DNA from: Paraburkholderia sp. SG-MS1
GTDB lineage: Bacteria; Pseudomonadota; Gammaproteobacteria; Burkholderiales; Burkholderiaceae
Direction: 5' to 3'
Length of the DNA stretch: 40,150 nucleotides
NCBI RefSeq assembly: GCF_012275575.1
Contig: NZ_NPIH01000111.1
Coordinates: 1-40,150 of the forward strand
Below, one piece after another: positions 26,326 to 35,941 of the stretch (its first letter is position 1; each line of letters begins with the position of its first letter). The notes beneath the pieces were generated by a model. It saw only the letters and a program-made list of their open reading frames with translations, ran no database searches and was not told where the DNA came from. The translations under genes were made by a program, and so were the position numbers.

Positions 26326-26770
26326 GCTTTTCGATGTTGAGCAGCTGATGATCCCAGCCGCCGCTGTTCATGCGGAACGCCTCGTCGCGACGCGCGGCCG
26401 GAATCCGGTCGAAGCCCGATTCGACGACACGCAGCAAAGTGCCCGCCTCGACTTCGGTCAGCTCGAATACGACGAGCGTGGTCGGCTCCGGCGAGTAGTC
26501 GACCGTTGCGTCGATCGCGGCCGGATGCCAGCGCCACGACAGATGATGCTCGGGCTCGACGCGCTCGATCAGCAGGTCGATGACGAGATGCTCATAGCCA
26601 GGATAAGTCAGATTGGCTTGCACGGTGTGCCCCGCAACGAACTGCTTGCCAGCCAGATTCATGCCGAACCATGTGCCGAATTCCTCGGCATTGGACAGCG
26701 CGCGCCAGACCCGCGAGCGCGGCGCCTTCAGCAGAATCTGCTTTTCGATGCGATCGGTCGATGTGTTCAT
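26309..26770 (-). CDS. SRPBCC/AHSA1-domain protein
   Basis: The 153-residue protein has the START-like hydrophobic-cavity fold of the AHSA1 family: IEKQILLKAPRSRVWRALSN, TWFGMNLAGKQF, LSWRWHPAAIDATVDYSPEP, and GWDHQLLNIEKHVAKG as the closing helix. Members bind small hydrophobic ligands and are often co-transcribed with an ArsR repressor, as here. AGGAGG lies 6 nt before the ATG, within an inverted repeat. The ligand is unknown. Confidence 0.88.
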   Translation of the reverse strand: MNTSTDRIEKQILLKAPRSRVWRALSNAEEFGTWFGMNLAGKQFVAGHTVQANLTYPGYEHLVIDLLIERVEPEHHLSWRWHPAAIDATVDYSPEPTTLVVFELTEVEAGTLLRVVESGFDRIPAARRDEAFRMNSGGWDHQLLNIEKHVAKG

Positions 26771-26816
26771 ATGCAGCCTCCTGACTGCATATTAGAAAAC
26801 CGTCACGTAATATGCA
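26769..26816 (-). promoter_or_regulatory. Promoter and overlapping operators of the AHSA1-ArsR operon
   Basis: On the minus strand TTGCAT and TAATAT are separated by exactly 17 bp, a good sigma-70 promoter. The hexamers sit within a perfect 9-bp inverted repeat: TGCATATTA (26786-26794) and TAATATGCA (26808-26816). A second perfect repeat, ATATGCAG (26769-26776) and CTGCATAT (26785-26792), covers the ribosome site and start codon. Three copies of the half-site TGCATA in about 48 bp form a compact ArsR autorepression site. Confidence 0.72.
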
Positions 26817-27071
26817 AGGAATTGACTGCGTATTTCTCAAGCGGATTTTCGTAGGATCTTCACGGTTCGCCGCGCTCATTCTCATGAAGCAACGTGCATC
26901 CGGCAAATTCGTGAGCGTGAACCGTGCGGCTGGATGCGCCGGGCATTCGCGCCGCGGCACTGCCGCGACGCGTGCGTCCCCTTCCACGTCCACGCTCGGC
27001 GGCAGCCCTGTCTGACTCGTGAGACCACACGCGGCGCTCAGGCGCCGCCGCGTCCCGTCTTTCTCGTGGCA
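26817..27071. other. Non-coding stretch upstream of the AHSA1 promoter, with a small stem-loop
   Basis: No gene is supported here. GCGGCGC (27031-27037) and GCGCCGC (27042-27048) form a 7-bp stem with loop TCAG beyond the narK stop. No T tract follows on the narK strand, so a terminator role is weak. Confidence 0.4.
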
Positions 27072-28439
27072 TCACTCGGTGGCGTGCACGTGCATTACAC
27101 CGGCTTGCATCGACCACGCCATCCACGGACGGCGCAGGGCGACAATCGCCACAAACGCGCAGGCGGCCAGTGCGCCGAACGTCGCAAAGCCCATCTGATA
27201 GCTGCCCGTGCTTTCCTTGGCAATGCCCATCACGACCGGCAGATAGAAGCCGCCGATGCCGCCCGCCGCGCCGACGATGCCCGACATCAGGCCCGTGCGG
27301 CCCGCCCAGCGATGCGGCACCAACTGGAAGGTCGCGCCGTTGCCGAGACCGAAGGCCACGTACAGGCACAACAGCAACGCGATGCCGCCGGAGAGCGAAG
27401 GCATCGCCGCGGCAAACACGAAGTCGCACAACGAAATGATCGCGAGCAGGACGGTCAACGCGCGCACGCCGGACACCTTGTCGGCGATCAGCCCGCCGAG
27501 CGGCCGCACCATGGCGCCCGTGGCGGCGAGCAATGCCATGAACAGGCCGGCGTCGATCTTCGACAACTGATACAGGTTCGTGAGCAGCAGCGACACATAC
27601 GAGGACATGCCGACGAAGCCGCCGAACGTGATGCTGTACACGAGCATGATGACCCACGTATCGCGTTCGCCGAGCACCGAGCGATAGCGTTGGGGCAGCA
27701 CGGCAATCGCGAGCAGCGCGCCGATCACCGGCAACAGCAGCACACCGGTCTTGCCCGATCCGAACAACCCGGCCTCGACCAGCAGCACCAGCACGATCAA
27801 ACCGCCGAGCGTCACCGCGAAGCTGCCGAATGCGCGCAGCACGCTGCCGGATTTCACGCCCGCGTCGTTGGCCCAGAAGTACAGCGTGATCGCGGCGATC
27901 GCGAGCAGCGGCAGCGCGCCGCCGGCGGCCATCTGCCAACCGTAGTGCGTCGCCAGTTGCGGGAACAGGAAGCCGTCGAGCACCGCGCCGATATTGCCGG
28001 CTGCAGCGAGGCCCAGCACCAGGCCCTGCACTTTCGGCGGATAGTTGCTGCCGGCCATTGGCAGCGCCACCGCGAAGCTCGCACCGCCGACGCCGAGGAA
28101 CACGCCGAGCACGAGCAGCATTTCGTACGACGGCACGGACTGCATCAGCGGCAGCACGATGGTCGGCACCGCCGACAGCAGCACCCCCATCAACGCAATG
28201 CGCTTGCCATGCGCCGACTGATACAGATTGCCGAGCGTCACGCGCAGAATCGCCGCCGATAGCACCGGCACCGCAACCAGCAGGCCCTGTTGCGCGGGCG
28301 TCATTGCAATGCTCTTGCTGATGAACGGTGCAAGCGGTCCATACAGCACCCACACGGTAAAGCCGGTATCGAAATAGAGAAAGCACGCTACCAGCGCGCG
28401 CCAGTCTCCACTCTTAAGGGAGCTCATCACGTTTTTCAT
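27072..28439 (-). CDS. narK: NarK-type nitrate/nitrite MFS transporter
   Basis: The 455-residue product has twelve membrane segments with NarK/NasA-family features: WRALVACFLYFDTGFTVWVL in helix 1, LRVTLGNLYQSAHGKRIALM, and the glycine-rich nitrate signatures VGGASFAVALPMAGSNYPPK and GIVGAAGGIGGFYLPVVMGI. It takes up nitrate (with protons or in exchange for nitrite) for the enzymes encoded upstream. It is the last gene on the strand after nirB, nirD and nasA, with a 197-nt gap to nasA. GAGG precedes the ATG. Placement fits an assimilatory uptake carrier. Confidence 0.93.
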   Translation of the reverse strand: MKNVMSSLKSGDWRALVACFLYFDTGFTVWVLYGPLAPFISKSIAMTPAQQGLLVAVPVLSAAILRVTLGNLYQSAHGKRIALMGVLLSAVPTIVLPLMQSVPSYEMLLVLGVFLGVGGASFAVALPMAGSNYPPKVQGLVLGLAAAGNIGAVLDGFLFPQLATHYGWQMAAGGALPLLAIAAITLYFWANDAGVKSGSVLRAFGSFAVTLGGLIVLVLLVEAGLFGSGKTGVLLLPVIGALLAIAVLPQRYRSVLGERDTWVIMLVYSITFGGFVGMSSYVSLLLTNLYQLSKIDAGLFMALLAATGAMVRPLGGLIADKVSGVRALTVLLAIISLCDFVFAAAMPSLSGGIALLLCLYVAFGLGNGATFQLVPHRWAGRTGLMSGIVGAAGGIGGFYLPVVMGIAKESTGSYQMGFATFGALAACAFVAIVALRRPWMAWSMQAGVMHVHATE

Positions 28440-28636
28440 CAGGCATCCTCATAAAACTGATTTTTCGACTATCCGGCAATGGCGTCGCGCGCCATGCACC
28501 AGCCAGTCACACTATTGAAAACCGATCTGAACATGCAACGTCCATGCCATCCGGGGTGGTCTTCTGAAACTTTCCTGCTTCCTCTTCTTGATACCTTGCG
28601 CGCCTGGCCGAAGCCGCGTCGATGCAGTGCGTAGGT

Positions 28637-31600
28637 TCAATAAACGTCGCGTGCATAGCGCTTTTCGCGCGCGAGACGGCTCACGTATTCGGCCGCCTTC
28701 TCGTCGCTCATGCCGCCGTGCGTGGCGACCACATCCTTGAGCGCCGCGTCCACATCGCGTGCCATCCGGTTCGCGTCGCCGCACACGTAGAAATGCGCAC
28801 CGTCTTCGAGCCAGGCCCACAGTTGCGCACCTTGCTCGCGCATGCGGTCCTGCACATAGATCTTGTCGGCCTGGTCGCGCGAGAACGCGAGGTCGAGTCG
28901 GGTCAGCACGCCGCTGTCGCGCATCGCTTCGAGTTCGTCGCGATAGTAGAAATCGGTGGCCGCATGCTGCTCGCCGAAGAACAGCCAGTTGCGGCCCTTG
29001 TCGCCGCATGCGCGGCGCTCGTGCAGAAAGCCGCGAAACGGTGCGATGCCCGTGCCCGGGCCGACCATGATCATCGGCGTGTCAGCGCTGTGCGGCGGGC
29101 GAAAATGCGCTGATTTCTGCACGAATACGGGCACCTCGGTCTCGCTCGCGCGGTCCGCGAGAAAGGTCGACGACACCCCTTTTCGATGACGCCGCGCGTT
29201 GTTGTAACGCACCGCCGAGACGGTCAGATGCACTTCGCCCGGATGCGCTTTCGGGCTCGACGCGATCGAGTACAGACGCGGTTGCAAACGCTTGAGCATG
29301 CCGGTCAATTCGGTGGCCGAGAGGTTCACCGGAAATTCGTGCAGCACATCGGCAAGCTGCTGACCCCACAACCATTGCTTGAGGTCCGCCTTGCGTTCGG
29401 GCGTGAGCAGATCGCGCAGCGCGCCGTTGCTGCTGCGCGCGGCGATGAACGCGAGCGCATCCGCTCCTGGCCGCGCGATTTCGTAATGCTTGCCGAGCGC
29501 ATCGGCAAGCCGCATGTCACCCGCGCCGGCCACGTTCACCGGCGCATCCGCGCTCAGGCCGCTCAGCGTGATCAATTCATCGACGAGTTCGGGGCAGTTG
29601 CTCGGCCAGACGCCGAGCGCATCGCCCGCTTCGTATTCGAGGCCCGAATCGCCCGTACTCAGCGAGAAATAACGGGTGTCCTTCGCCGCGCCCTGGCGGT
29701 TCAGGCGCAGATTGCTGACGAGCCGCGACGCGGCAGGGCGCGCTTTGGTCGGCACCGCGCCGGGCACCACCGCGTTGATCATGCCGGCGGACGGCACCGC
29801 ATGCAGCGCCGCGTCTTCTTCGTTGATGCGCACGATGATGCGCTCGAGCCACGCATCGGCGCGCTGCTGATACTCGCCGTCGCAATCCACGCGGTCCATC
29901 AGACGAAGCGCGCCTTGCGCGGCGAGGCGTTCGTCGAGACGGCGCCCGTGTCCGCAGAACTGATCGTAATTGCGGTCGCCGAGCGCGAGCACGGCGAAGC
30001 GCACGCCGTCCAGACGCGGCGCATCGTCGGCGCTCAAATGCGTCCAGAAGCTTTGCGCGTTATCGGGCGGATCGCCGTCGCCGAACGTGCTCGTCATCAG
30101 CAACACGTACTGCGCTTTGGCAAGCGCCGGCAGCGGATAGTCCGCCATGCAAGCGGTGCGGATTTCGAAGCGCGACTCCATCAGACGCGTCGCATAGCGC
30201 TCGGTCAGCGATTCGGTGTTGCCGGTTTGCGAGGCCCACAGCAAGGTTACTTTGGGACGCGCGCGCACGATCCGTACGCCGGATGCCTGCGCCGAGGCGA
30301 TATCCGTTTGCGCGCACGTGAGTGCGGACACGGCTGCGGGCGCCGCCGCGCTGCGGCTATAGAGACCGGCCAGCAGACCATCCACGTGAAGGCGGTTGGC
30401 CGTCTCGAACGGTGCGCTGCGCGGCAGAACCGGCACGCTGTCGATCCCCTGTGCTTCAGCCGAACGCAAGCCGCTGACGAACCCCGACAGATAGGCGCGC
30501 TCGGCGTCGCTCAGCGACGGCGCGGGCGTCGGCGGCAATTGCAGAAGGCTGGTGAGTGCATCGATACGGGGCATGTCCTGATCCTTGATGCTGTCGGTAA
30601 CGGCAACCTCATTGGCTGGTACATCGTGCTGGTCTTGCGCAACCGGCTCGACGGCCTCGAGCGTCACCGGACTCAGCGCGACTGCGCAGAACTTCAGTTC
30701 GGGCTGCTGGGAAAGCGGGTCGATCGCGTCGCTCGTCACCGCGTTGATGCACAGGTCGTCGCCGAATACGTCGTTCCAGTGCATCGGCGCGAAGCAGTTG
30801 CCCGCGCTCACGCGTTCGGTGACGACCGCGGGCAGCACCGCGCGGCCACGGCGTGAGCGGATCTCGACCGGGTCCTTCGCCTTGATGCCGAGCGTGGCGG
30901 CGTCCTCGGGATGAATCTCGACGAACGGCCCCGGGTTCAGCTTGTTGAGCATGGCGACCTTGCCGGTTTTGGTCATCGTGTGCCACTGATGCTGCAGGCG
31001 GCCCGTGTTCAGCACGATCGGGAATTCGCGGTCGGGCAATTCGGCTGGAGCCGCATAAGCGCGGGCGAAAAACATCGCCTTGCCGCTCGCGGTCGGAAAT
31101 ACGAGCCGCGGACGGCTGCCACCGGGCAGTTCCTTCAGCGTCTGGCTCACGCCGTCGTTGAGGTAGCGAACCGGATTGCGATCGGCCGAAGCGGCGGACG
31201 CGAGCGGCCATTGCAGCGGCGTTTCCTTCAGACGGCGATGGCTCGCACCGCGCAGGTCGTAGCCGGTGTTCTGATTCGACGCACGCGTGATCTCGGCGAA
31301 CACCTCTTCCGCGCTCGCGTAGCTGAACGCATCGGCAAAGCCCATTTCACACGCGACGCGCGCGATGATCTGCCAGTCGGGCAACGCGGCGCCGGGCGGC
31401 TCGATGCCCTTTTGCATCAGCGTGAGGTTGCGCTCGGAGTTGATCATCACGCCTTCGGCTTCGGCCCACAGCGCGCCGGGCAACAGCACGTCGGCGTAGC
31501 GGTTGGTCTCGGTGTCGAGGAACGCGTCCTGCGCGATCACGAGTTCCGCCGCGCGCAAACCGGCGATCGCGTTCTGGCGGTTTGCGACGCTTGCCACCGG

Positions 31601-32824
31601 GTTCGTGCAGATGATCCAGCACGCCTTGATGTCGCCCGCGGCCATGCGCGCGAACATGTCGATCGTGCCGTTGCCGACTTCGGTCTTCAGCGTGCCGGGC
31701 GCAATGCCCCACAGGTCTTCGACGAACGCGCGGTCCGCGTCGACCAGCACCGAACGCTGGCCCGGCAAACCCGGCCCCATGTAGCCCATTTCGCGGCCGC
31801 CCATCGCGTTCGGCTGGCCCGTCAGAGAAAACGGCCCGCTGCCGCGCCGGCAGATCTTGCCAGTCGCCAGATGCAGGTTGCAGATCGCGTTGGTGTGCCA
31901 CGTGCCGTGCGTGCTTTGATTCAGGCCCATGGTCCAGCAGCTGATCCACTCCTTCGCGGTGCCGATCATCTGCGCGGCGCGGCGGATGTCGTCGGCGGCG
32001 AGACCCGTGATGCCGGCCACCCGTTCGGGCGTGTAGTCCGCGAGAAACGCGGGCAGCGCGTCCCAGCCTTCGGTGGCCTCGGCGATGAACGCGGCATCCG
32101 TCTGGCCGTTTTCGTGCAGCAGATGCAACAGGCCGTTGAGCAGCGCGAGGTCGGTGCCGGGTTTGATCTGCATGAACAGATCGGCCTTCTCCGCAGTTGC
32201 GTTGCGGCGCGGGTCGACCACGATGAGTTTCGCGCCGGCCTTCACGCGGTCCATCATGCGCAGGAACAGAATCGGATGACAGTCGGCCATATTCGCGCCG
32301 ATCACGAAGAACAGGTCTGCGTGGTCAATGTCTTCGTAGGATCCCGGCGGGCCGTCCGCGCCCAGCGAGAGCTTGTAGCCACTGCCCGCGCTCGCCATGC
32401 ACAGGCGCGAATTCGATTCGATGTTGTTGGTGCCGACGAAGCCCTTCGCGAGCTTGTTGACGAGGTACTGCGCCTCGATCGACATCTGACCGGACACGTA
32501 GAACGACAACGCGTCCGGTCCGTGTTCGTCGAGCAGGCCCCGCAAGCGCGCGGCGGTGGTGCTGATTGCCTGGGCCATCGGCAGCGGCACCGGGTCTTCG
32601 TCGCGCGCATGACGAACGAACGCGCTTTCCAGACGGCCCGACTTGCGCAATGCGACATGCGCGGATTGCCCCTTCGTGCACAACCGTCCGAAGTTCGACG
32701 GATGCTCCTTGTCGCCGGAGATCTTCAGGACCTGGCCGCCCTCGACATGCAGCACCATCCCGCAGCCAACGCCGCAGTAGGGGCAAACAGTTTTTACGCT
32801 AGTGGAGGACATGGCGGGCGACAT
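28637..32824 (-). CDS. nasA: Assimilatory nitrate reductase fused to a CysJ-like flavoprotein reductase
   Basis: The 1395-residue protein joins two enzymes. Residues 1-~720 are a molybdopterin oxidoreductase: a [4Fe-4S] site from C14, C17, C21 and C49 (VCPYCGVGC, then RLCTKG), the bis-MGD core, and the dinucleotide-binding end (LNTGRLQHQWHTMTKTGK). After a ~130-residue linker comes flavodoxin (from V859, LLWASQTGNTES). An FAD domain (RLYSIASSPKAHPGEVHL) and an NADPH domain (MVGPGTGIAPFRGFLHERR) end in the C-terminal aromatic RYARDVY. Electrons can thus pass NADPH-FAD-FMN-FeS-Mo to nitrate in one chain, replacing a separate NasB-type reductase. Start at 32824 or the next ATG (32812); neither has a strong ribosome site. 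It lies 33 nt after nirD, in the same operon. Confidence 0.94.
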   Translation of the reverse strand: MSPAMSSTSVKTVCPYCGVGCGMVLHVEGGQVLKISGDKEHPSNFGRLCTKGQSAHVALRKSGRLESAFVRHARDEDPVPLPMAQAISTTAARLRGLLDEHGPDALSFYVSGQMSIEAQYLVNKLAKGFVGTNNIESNSRLCMASAGSGYKLSLGADGPPGSYEDIDHADLFFVIGANMADCHPILFLRMMDRVKAGAKLIVVDPRRNATAEKADLFMQIKPGTDLALLNGLLHLLHENGQTDAAFIAEATEGWDALPAFLADYTPERVAGITGLAADDIRRAAQMIGTAKEWISCWTMGLNQSTHGTWHTNAICNLHLATGKICRRGSGPFSLTGQPNAMGGREMGYMGPGLPGQRSVLVDADRAFVEDLWGIAPGTLKTEVGNGTIDMFARMAAGDIKACWIICTNPVASVANRQNAIAGLRAAELVIAQDAFLDTETNRYADVLLPGALWAEAEGVMINSERNLTLMQKGIEPPGAALPDWQIIARVACEMGFADAFSYASAEEVFAEITRASNQNTGYDLRGASHRRLKETPLQWPLASAASADRNPVRYLNDGVSQTLKELPGGSRPRLVFPTASGKAMFFARAYAAPAELPDREFPIVLNTGRLQHQWHTMTKTGKVAMLNKLNPGPFVEIHPEDAATLGIKAKDPVEIRSRRGRAVLPAVVTERVSAGNCFAPMHWNDVFGDDLCINAVTSDAIDPLSQQPELKFCAVALSPVTLEAVEPVAQDQHDVPANEVAVTDSIKDQDMPRIDALTSLLQLPPTPAPSLSDAERAYLSGFVSGLRSAEAQGIDSVPVLPRSAPFETANRLHVDGLLAGLYSRSAAAPAAVSALTCAQTDIASAQASGVRIVRARPKVTLLWASQTGNTESLTERYATRLMESRFEIRTACMADYPLPALAKAQYVLLMTSTFGDGDPPDNAQSFWTHLSADDAPRLDGVRFAVLALGDRNYDQFCGHGRRLDERLAAQGALRLMDRVDCDGEYQQRADAWLERIIVRINEEDAALHAVPSAGMINAVVPGAVPTKARPAASRLVSNLRLNRQGAAKDTRYFSLSTGDSGLEYEAGDALGVWPSNCPELVDELITLSGLSADAPVNVAGAGDMRLADALGKHYEIARPGADALAFIAARSSNGALRDLLTPERKADLKQWLWGQQLADVLHEFPVNLSATELTGMLKRLQPRLYSIASSPKAHPGEVHLTVSAVRYNNARRHRKGVSSTFLADRASETEVPVFVQKSAHFRPPHSADTPMIMVGPGTGIAPFRGFLHERRACGDKGRNWLFFGEQHAATDFYYRDELEAMRDSGVLTRLDLAFSRDQADKIYVQDRMREQGAQLWAWLEDGAHFYVCGDANRMARDVDAALKDVVATHGGMSDEKAAEYVSRLAREKRYARDVY

Positions 32825-32857
32825 CGTTCAAAGAAGGTGCTTGCGAAATTCAACGGC

Positions 32858-33208
32858 TTAAACAGCGACCCACACGTGACCGTCTTCCACGCGGGTCGCG
32901 AACGCTCCGACGGAATACGACGGGGTCTCCAGGCATTCGCCGGTGCGCAGATCGAAGTGATGCTTGTAGATCGGCGAGGCGACCACGACGCGCTCGCCGA
33001 GGCTGCCGATCAGTCCGCGCGAGAGTACCGCCGCTTGCGAGCCCGGGTCGAAATTCCCGATCGCGTACACCGAGTTGGCGGCGCCGTCGTCCACATGGAA
33101 CACCGCCACCTGTTCGCCGTTGACCAGCGCGCAGACGCCCGTGTTCGGCACGATGTCGTCGAGCGGGCAGATGGCGGTCCAGGCACGTGGTACGCGATCG
33201 TTGTTCAT
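32858..33208 (-). CDS. nirD: Nitrite reductase small subunit
   Basis: The 116-residue protein has a Rieske-like beta fold without the Cys/His iron ligands, as in NirD (GVCALVNGEQVAVFHV, SPIYKHHFDLRTGECLETP, VEDGHVWVAV). It is the small subunit of the cytoplasmic siroheme NADH-nitrite reductase. AGGA precedes the ATG, and it lies 46 nt after nirB and 33 nt before nasA. Confidence 0.95.
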   Translation of the reverse strand: MNNDRVPRAWTAICPLDDIVPNTGVCALVNGEQVAVFHVDDGAANSVYAIGNFDPGSQAAVLSRGLIGSLGERVVVASPIYKHHFDLRTGECLETPSYSVGAFATRVEDGHVWVAV

Positions 33209-33254
33209 GGCGGAAGTCCTCGCTAGGTGAGCAATGAGTGGTGCTGCAAAAAAA

Positions 33255-35819
33255 TCAGACGGTCTCGACGACCACGGGGATCGCCGCCAGCGCCGTTTGC
33301 CGCTCGACGGGCGTGGCCGGGCGGATCTGCCCGCGCTCCTCGACGAAGCGCACGTTGCCGTCGGGCTCGCCGCTGTTGACGAAATGACGGAAGCGCTTGC
33401 GCGTGGCGGGATCGGTGACGGCCTTTTTCCATTCGCACTCGTAGGTGTCGATCACGTGGCGCATCTCCGCTTCGAGTTCGGCGGCCACGTCCAGGCGATC
33501 GTTGATCACCACATCGATCAGATAGGCCAGCCCGCCTTCGAGGTTGTCGCGCCACACGCTGGTGCGTTGCAAACGGTCGGCGGTGCGCACGTAGAACATC
33601 AGGAAGCGGTCGATGTAGCGGATCAACGTGTCCTTATCGAGGTCCGACGCGAGCAGCTCGGCATGGCGCGGTTTCATGCCGCCGTTGCCGCACACGTAGA
33701 GGTTCCAGCCCTTCTCGGTGGCGATGACGCCGACGTCCTTGCCCTGCGCTTCCGCGCATTCGCGCGTGCAGCCCGATACGCCGAACTTGATCTTGTGCGG
33801 CGTGCGCAGTCCCTTGTAGCGGTTCTCGAGTTCGACCGCGAGGCCCACCGAATCGCCGACGCCATAGCGGCACCACGTCGAACCGACGCACGACTTCACC
33901 GTTCGCAGTGACTTGCCGTACGCGTGCCCCGATTCGAAACCCGCCGCGATCAGTTCTTCCCAGATGAGCGGCAGTTGCTCGACGCGCGCGCCGAACAGAT
34001 CGACTCGCTGACCGCCGGTGATCTTCGTGTAGAGGCCGTATTTCTTCGCGACCTGGCCTACCGCGATCAGACCATCGGGCGTGACTTCGCCGCCCGCCAT
34101 GCGCGGCACGACCGAGTACGTGCCGTCGCGTTGAATGTTGGCGAGGTAGTAGTCGTTGGTATCCTGCAGCGACGCGTGCTCTTTCTTCAGCACGAAATCG
34201 TTCCAGCACGACGCAAGAATGCTCGCTACCACCGGCTTGCAGATATCGCAGCCGAGGCCATGACCGTGTTTTGCGAGCAGTTCACCGAAGCTGCGCACAC
34301 CCTCGACACGCACGATGTGATACAGCTCCTGGCGCGAATACGCGAAGTGCTCGCAGACGTGGTTGTTGACCGCGAGCCCCTGCTTCTTCATCTCGGCCTT
34401 CATCACCTGCGTGACGAGCGGCACGCAACCGCCGCACGAAGTGCCCGCGCCGGTTGCGCACTTGAGCGCGCCGATGTCGGTCGCGCCCGCGCCAACGGCC
34501 GCGCACAGATCGCCCTTCGAGACGTTGTTGCACGAGCAGATTTGCGCGGCGGCGGGCAAGGCCTCGACGCCTAGCGCGGGCTTCGCGTTGCCGTCCGCTT
34601 GCGGCAGGATCAGGAATTCAGGCGCTTGCGGCAATTCGATGCGGTTCAACATCATCTGCAGCAACGTGCCGTATTCACTCGCGTCGCCGACCATCACGCC
34701 GCCCAGCAGATACTTGCCGCATTCGGATACCACGAGCTTCTTGTAGATCTGCTTGCGTTCGTCGCTGAACTGGTAGGAGCGGCTGCCCGGCGTATTGCCA
34801 TGCGCGTCGCCGATGCTCGCCACGTCGACGCCCATCAGCTTGAGCTTGGTGCTCATGTCGGCGCCGGCGAATTCTGCGGTGGGTTCGGCTGCGGATTCGG
34901 CTGTGGCCGCGAGGAATTGCTTCGCCACCGTACGCGCCATGTCGTAGCCCGGCGCGACGAGCCCGAACAACTGGCCGTTCCACAGCGCGCATTCGCCGAT
35001 TGCATAGATGTGCGGGTCGCTGGTGCGGCACGCGTTGTCGATCACGATGCCGCCGCGCGCGCCGAGCGTCAGACCGCATTCGCGCGCGAGATCGTCGCGT
35101 GCACGGATGCCTGCGGAGAACACGATCATGTCGGTGTCGAGATGGCTGCCGTCCGCGAACTGCATGCGGTGGGTGCCCGTTTCGCCGTCCACGATCGCCG
35201 AGGTGTTCTTCTGCGTGTGGACCGTCACGCCGAGTGCTTCGATTCTGGCGCGCAGCACGCGGCCGCCGCCCTCGTCCACCTGGACGGCCATCAGGCGCGG
35301 GGCGAATTCGACCACGTGCGTTTGCAGGCCCATGTCGCGCAACGCCTTCGCGCATTCGAGGCCCAGCAGGCCGCCGCCGACCACCGTGCCGGTTTTCGAA
35401 CGCGCACCGCATTCCTGCATCGCTTCGAGATCGTCGATAGTTCGGTACACGAAGCAATCGGCACGCTCGCGGCCAGGCACCGGCGGCACGAACGGATAGG
35501 AGCCCGTGGCGAACACGAGCTTGTCGTACGGCAGCGTCTCGCCGGTCGACACCGTGACGGTGCGCGCATCGCGATCGACCGCCACGGCCTTCGCGTTCAG
35601 CTTGAGCATCACGTTCTGGCGCTCGAAGAACCCCGGTGCGACGAGTGACAGGTCGTCCGCGCTCTTGCCCGCGAAGAATTCGGACAGATGCACACGATCG
35701 TAGGCCGGCCGCGATTCCTCGCACAACACCGTGATGTCGAGACCGTGCGCGGCATCTTGCGCGAGGCTCTCGACCAGTTTGTGGCCGACCATCCCGTGAC
35801 CGATAACGATGATTTTCAT
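33255..35819 (-). CDS. nirB: NADH-dependent nitrite reductase large subunit
   Basis: The 854-residue product starts at MKIIVIGHGMVGHKLVESLA (GAGGAC upstream); the frame extends to 35960, but that region is leader RNA. In order it has an FAD/NADH pyridine-nucleotide reductase domain (about 1-410, VVGGGLLGLECAKAL), a BFD-like [2Fe-2S] site (C428, C430, C462, C465), and ferredoxin-like and siroheme/[4Fe-4S] domains. The siroheme cluster cysteines are C644 and C650 (CVGSTWC) and C684 and C688 (CTREC). It reduces nitrite to ammonium with six electrons from NADH. It is the first gene of the nirB-nirD-nasA-narK operon. Siroheme supply comes from the divergent cobA. Confidence 0.96.
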   Translation of the reverse strand: MKIIVIGHGMVGHKLVESLAQDAAHGLDITVLCEESRPAYDRVHLSEFFAGKSADDLSLVAPGFFERQNVMLKLNAKAVAVDRDARTVTVSTGETLPYDKLVFATGSYPFVPPVPGRERADCFVYRTIDDLEAMQECGARSKTGTVVGGGLLGLECAKALRDMGLQTHVVEFAPRLMAVQVDEGGGRVLRARIEALGVTVHTQKNTSAIVDGETGTHRMQFADGSHLDTDMIVFSAGIRARDDLARECGLTLGARGGIVIDNACRTSDPHIYAIGECALWNGQLFGLVAPGYDMARTVAKQFLAATAESAAEPTAEFAGADMSTKLKLMGVDVASIGDAHGNTPGSRSYQFSDERKQIYKKLVVSECGKYLLGGVMVGDASEYGTLLQMMLNRIELPQAPEFLILPQADGNAKPALGVEALPAAAQICSCNNVSKGDLCAAVGAGATDIGALKCATGAGTSCGGCVPLVTQVMKAEMKKQGLAVNNHVCEHFAYSRQELYHIVRVEGVRSFGELLAKHGHGLGCDICKPVVASILASCWNDFVLKKEHASLQDTNDYYLANIQRDGTYSVVPRMAGGEVTPDGLIAVGQVAKKYGLYTKITGGQRVDLFGARVEQLPLIWEELIAAGFESGHAYGKSLRTVKSCVGSTWCRYGVGDSVGLAVELENRYKGLRTPHKIKFGVSGCTRECAEAQGKDVGVIATEKGWNLYVCGNGGMKPRHAELLASDLDKDTLIRYIDRFLMFYVRTADRLQRTSVWRDNLEGGLAYLIDVVINDRLDVAAELEAEMRHVIDTYECEWKKAVTDPATRKRFRHFVNSGEPDGNVRFVEERGQIRPATPVERQTALAAIPVVVETV

Positions 35820-35884
35820 GAGCGCGGTGTCCTCAATGTGCTGAGCGTCGGGCGTCGCCGTCTGCATCGGGCGAAGCGATTGCG

Positions 35885-35941
35885 AAAATAAAAACGGCGT
35901 CCCGCGAATCCAGTCGATGACTGAATCCGGGGGACGCCGTT
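35885..35941 (-). terminator. Intrinsic terminator/attenuator in the nirB leader
   Basis: On the nirB strand AACGGCGTCCC (35941-35931) pairs with GGGACGCCGTT (35903-35893). A second, imperfect stem lies inside, and the T-rich tract TTTTTATTTT follows. It sits about 65 nt before the nirB start, after the predicted promoter, so it can only stop the nirB transcript early. Its 5' arm contains the loop and right arm of ANTAR hairpin P2. Confidence 0.85.

Noticed and set aside
24887..26854. A 655-codon plus-strand frame that looks like one large protein
   Set aside because: It is the LysR-porin chimera followed by read-through antisense to the ArsR and AHSA1 genes; frameshifts at both ends show that it is not a real gene.
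30911..33226. Long plus-strand frame of 771 codons
   Set aside because: It is antisense to nasA and nirD, with Arg/His/Val-rich shadow composition.
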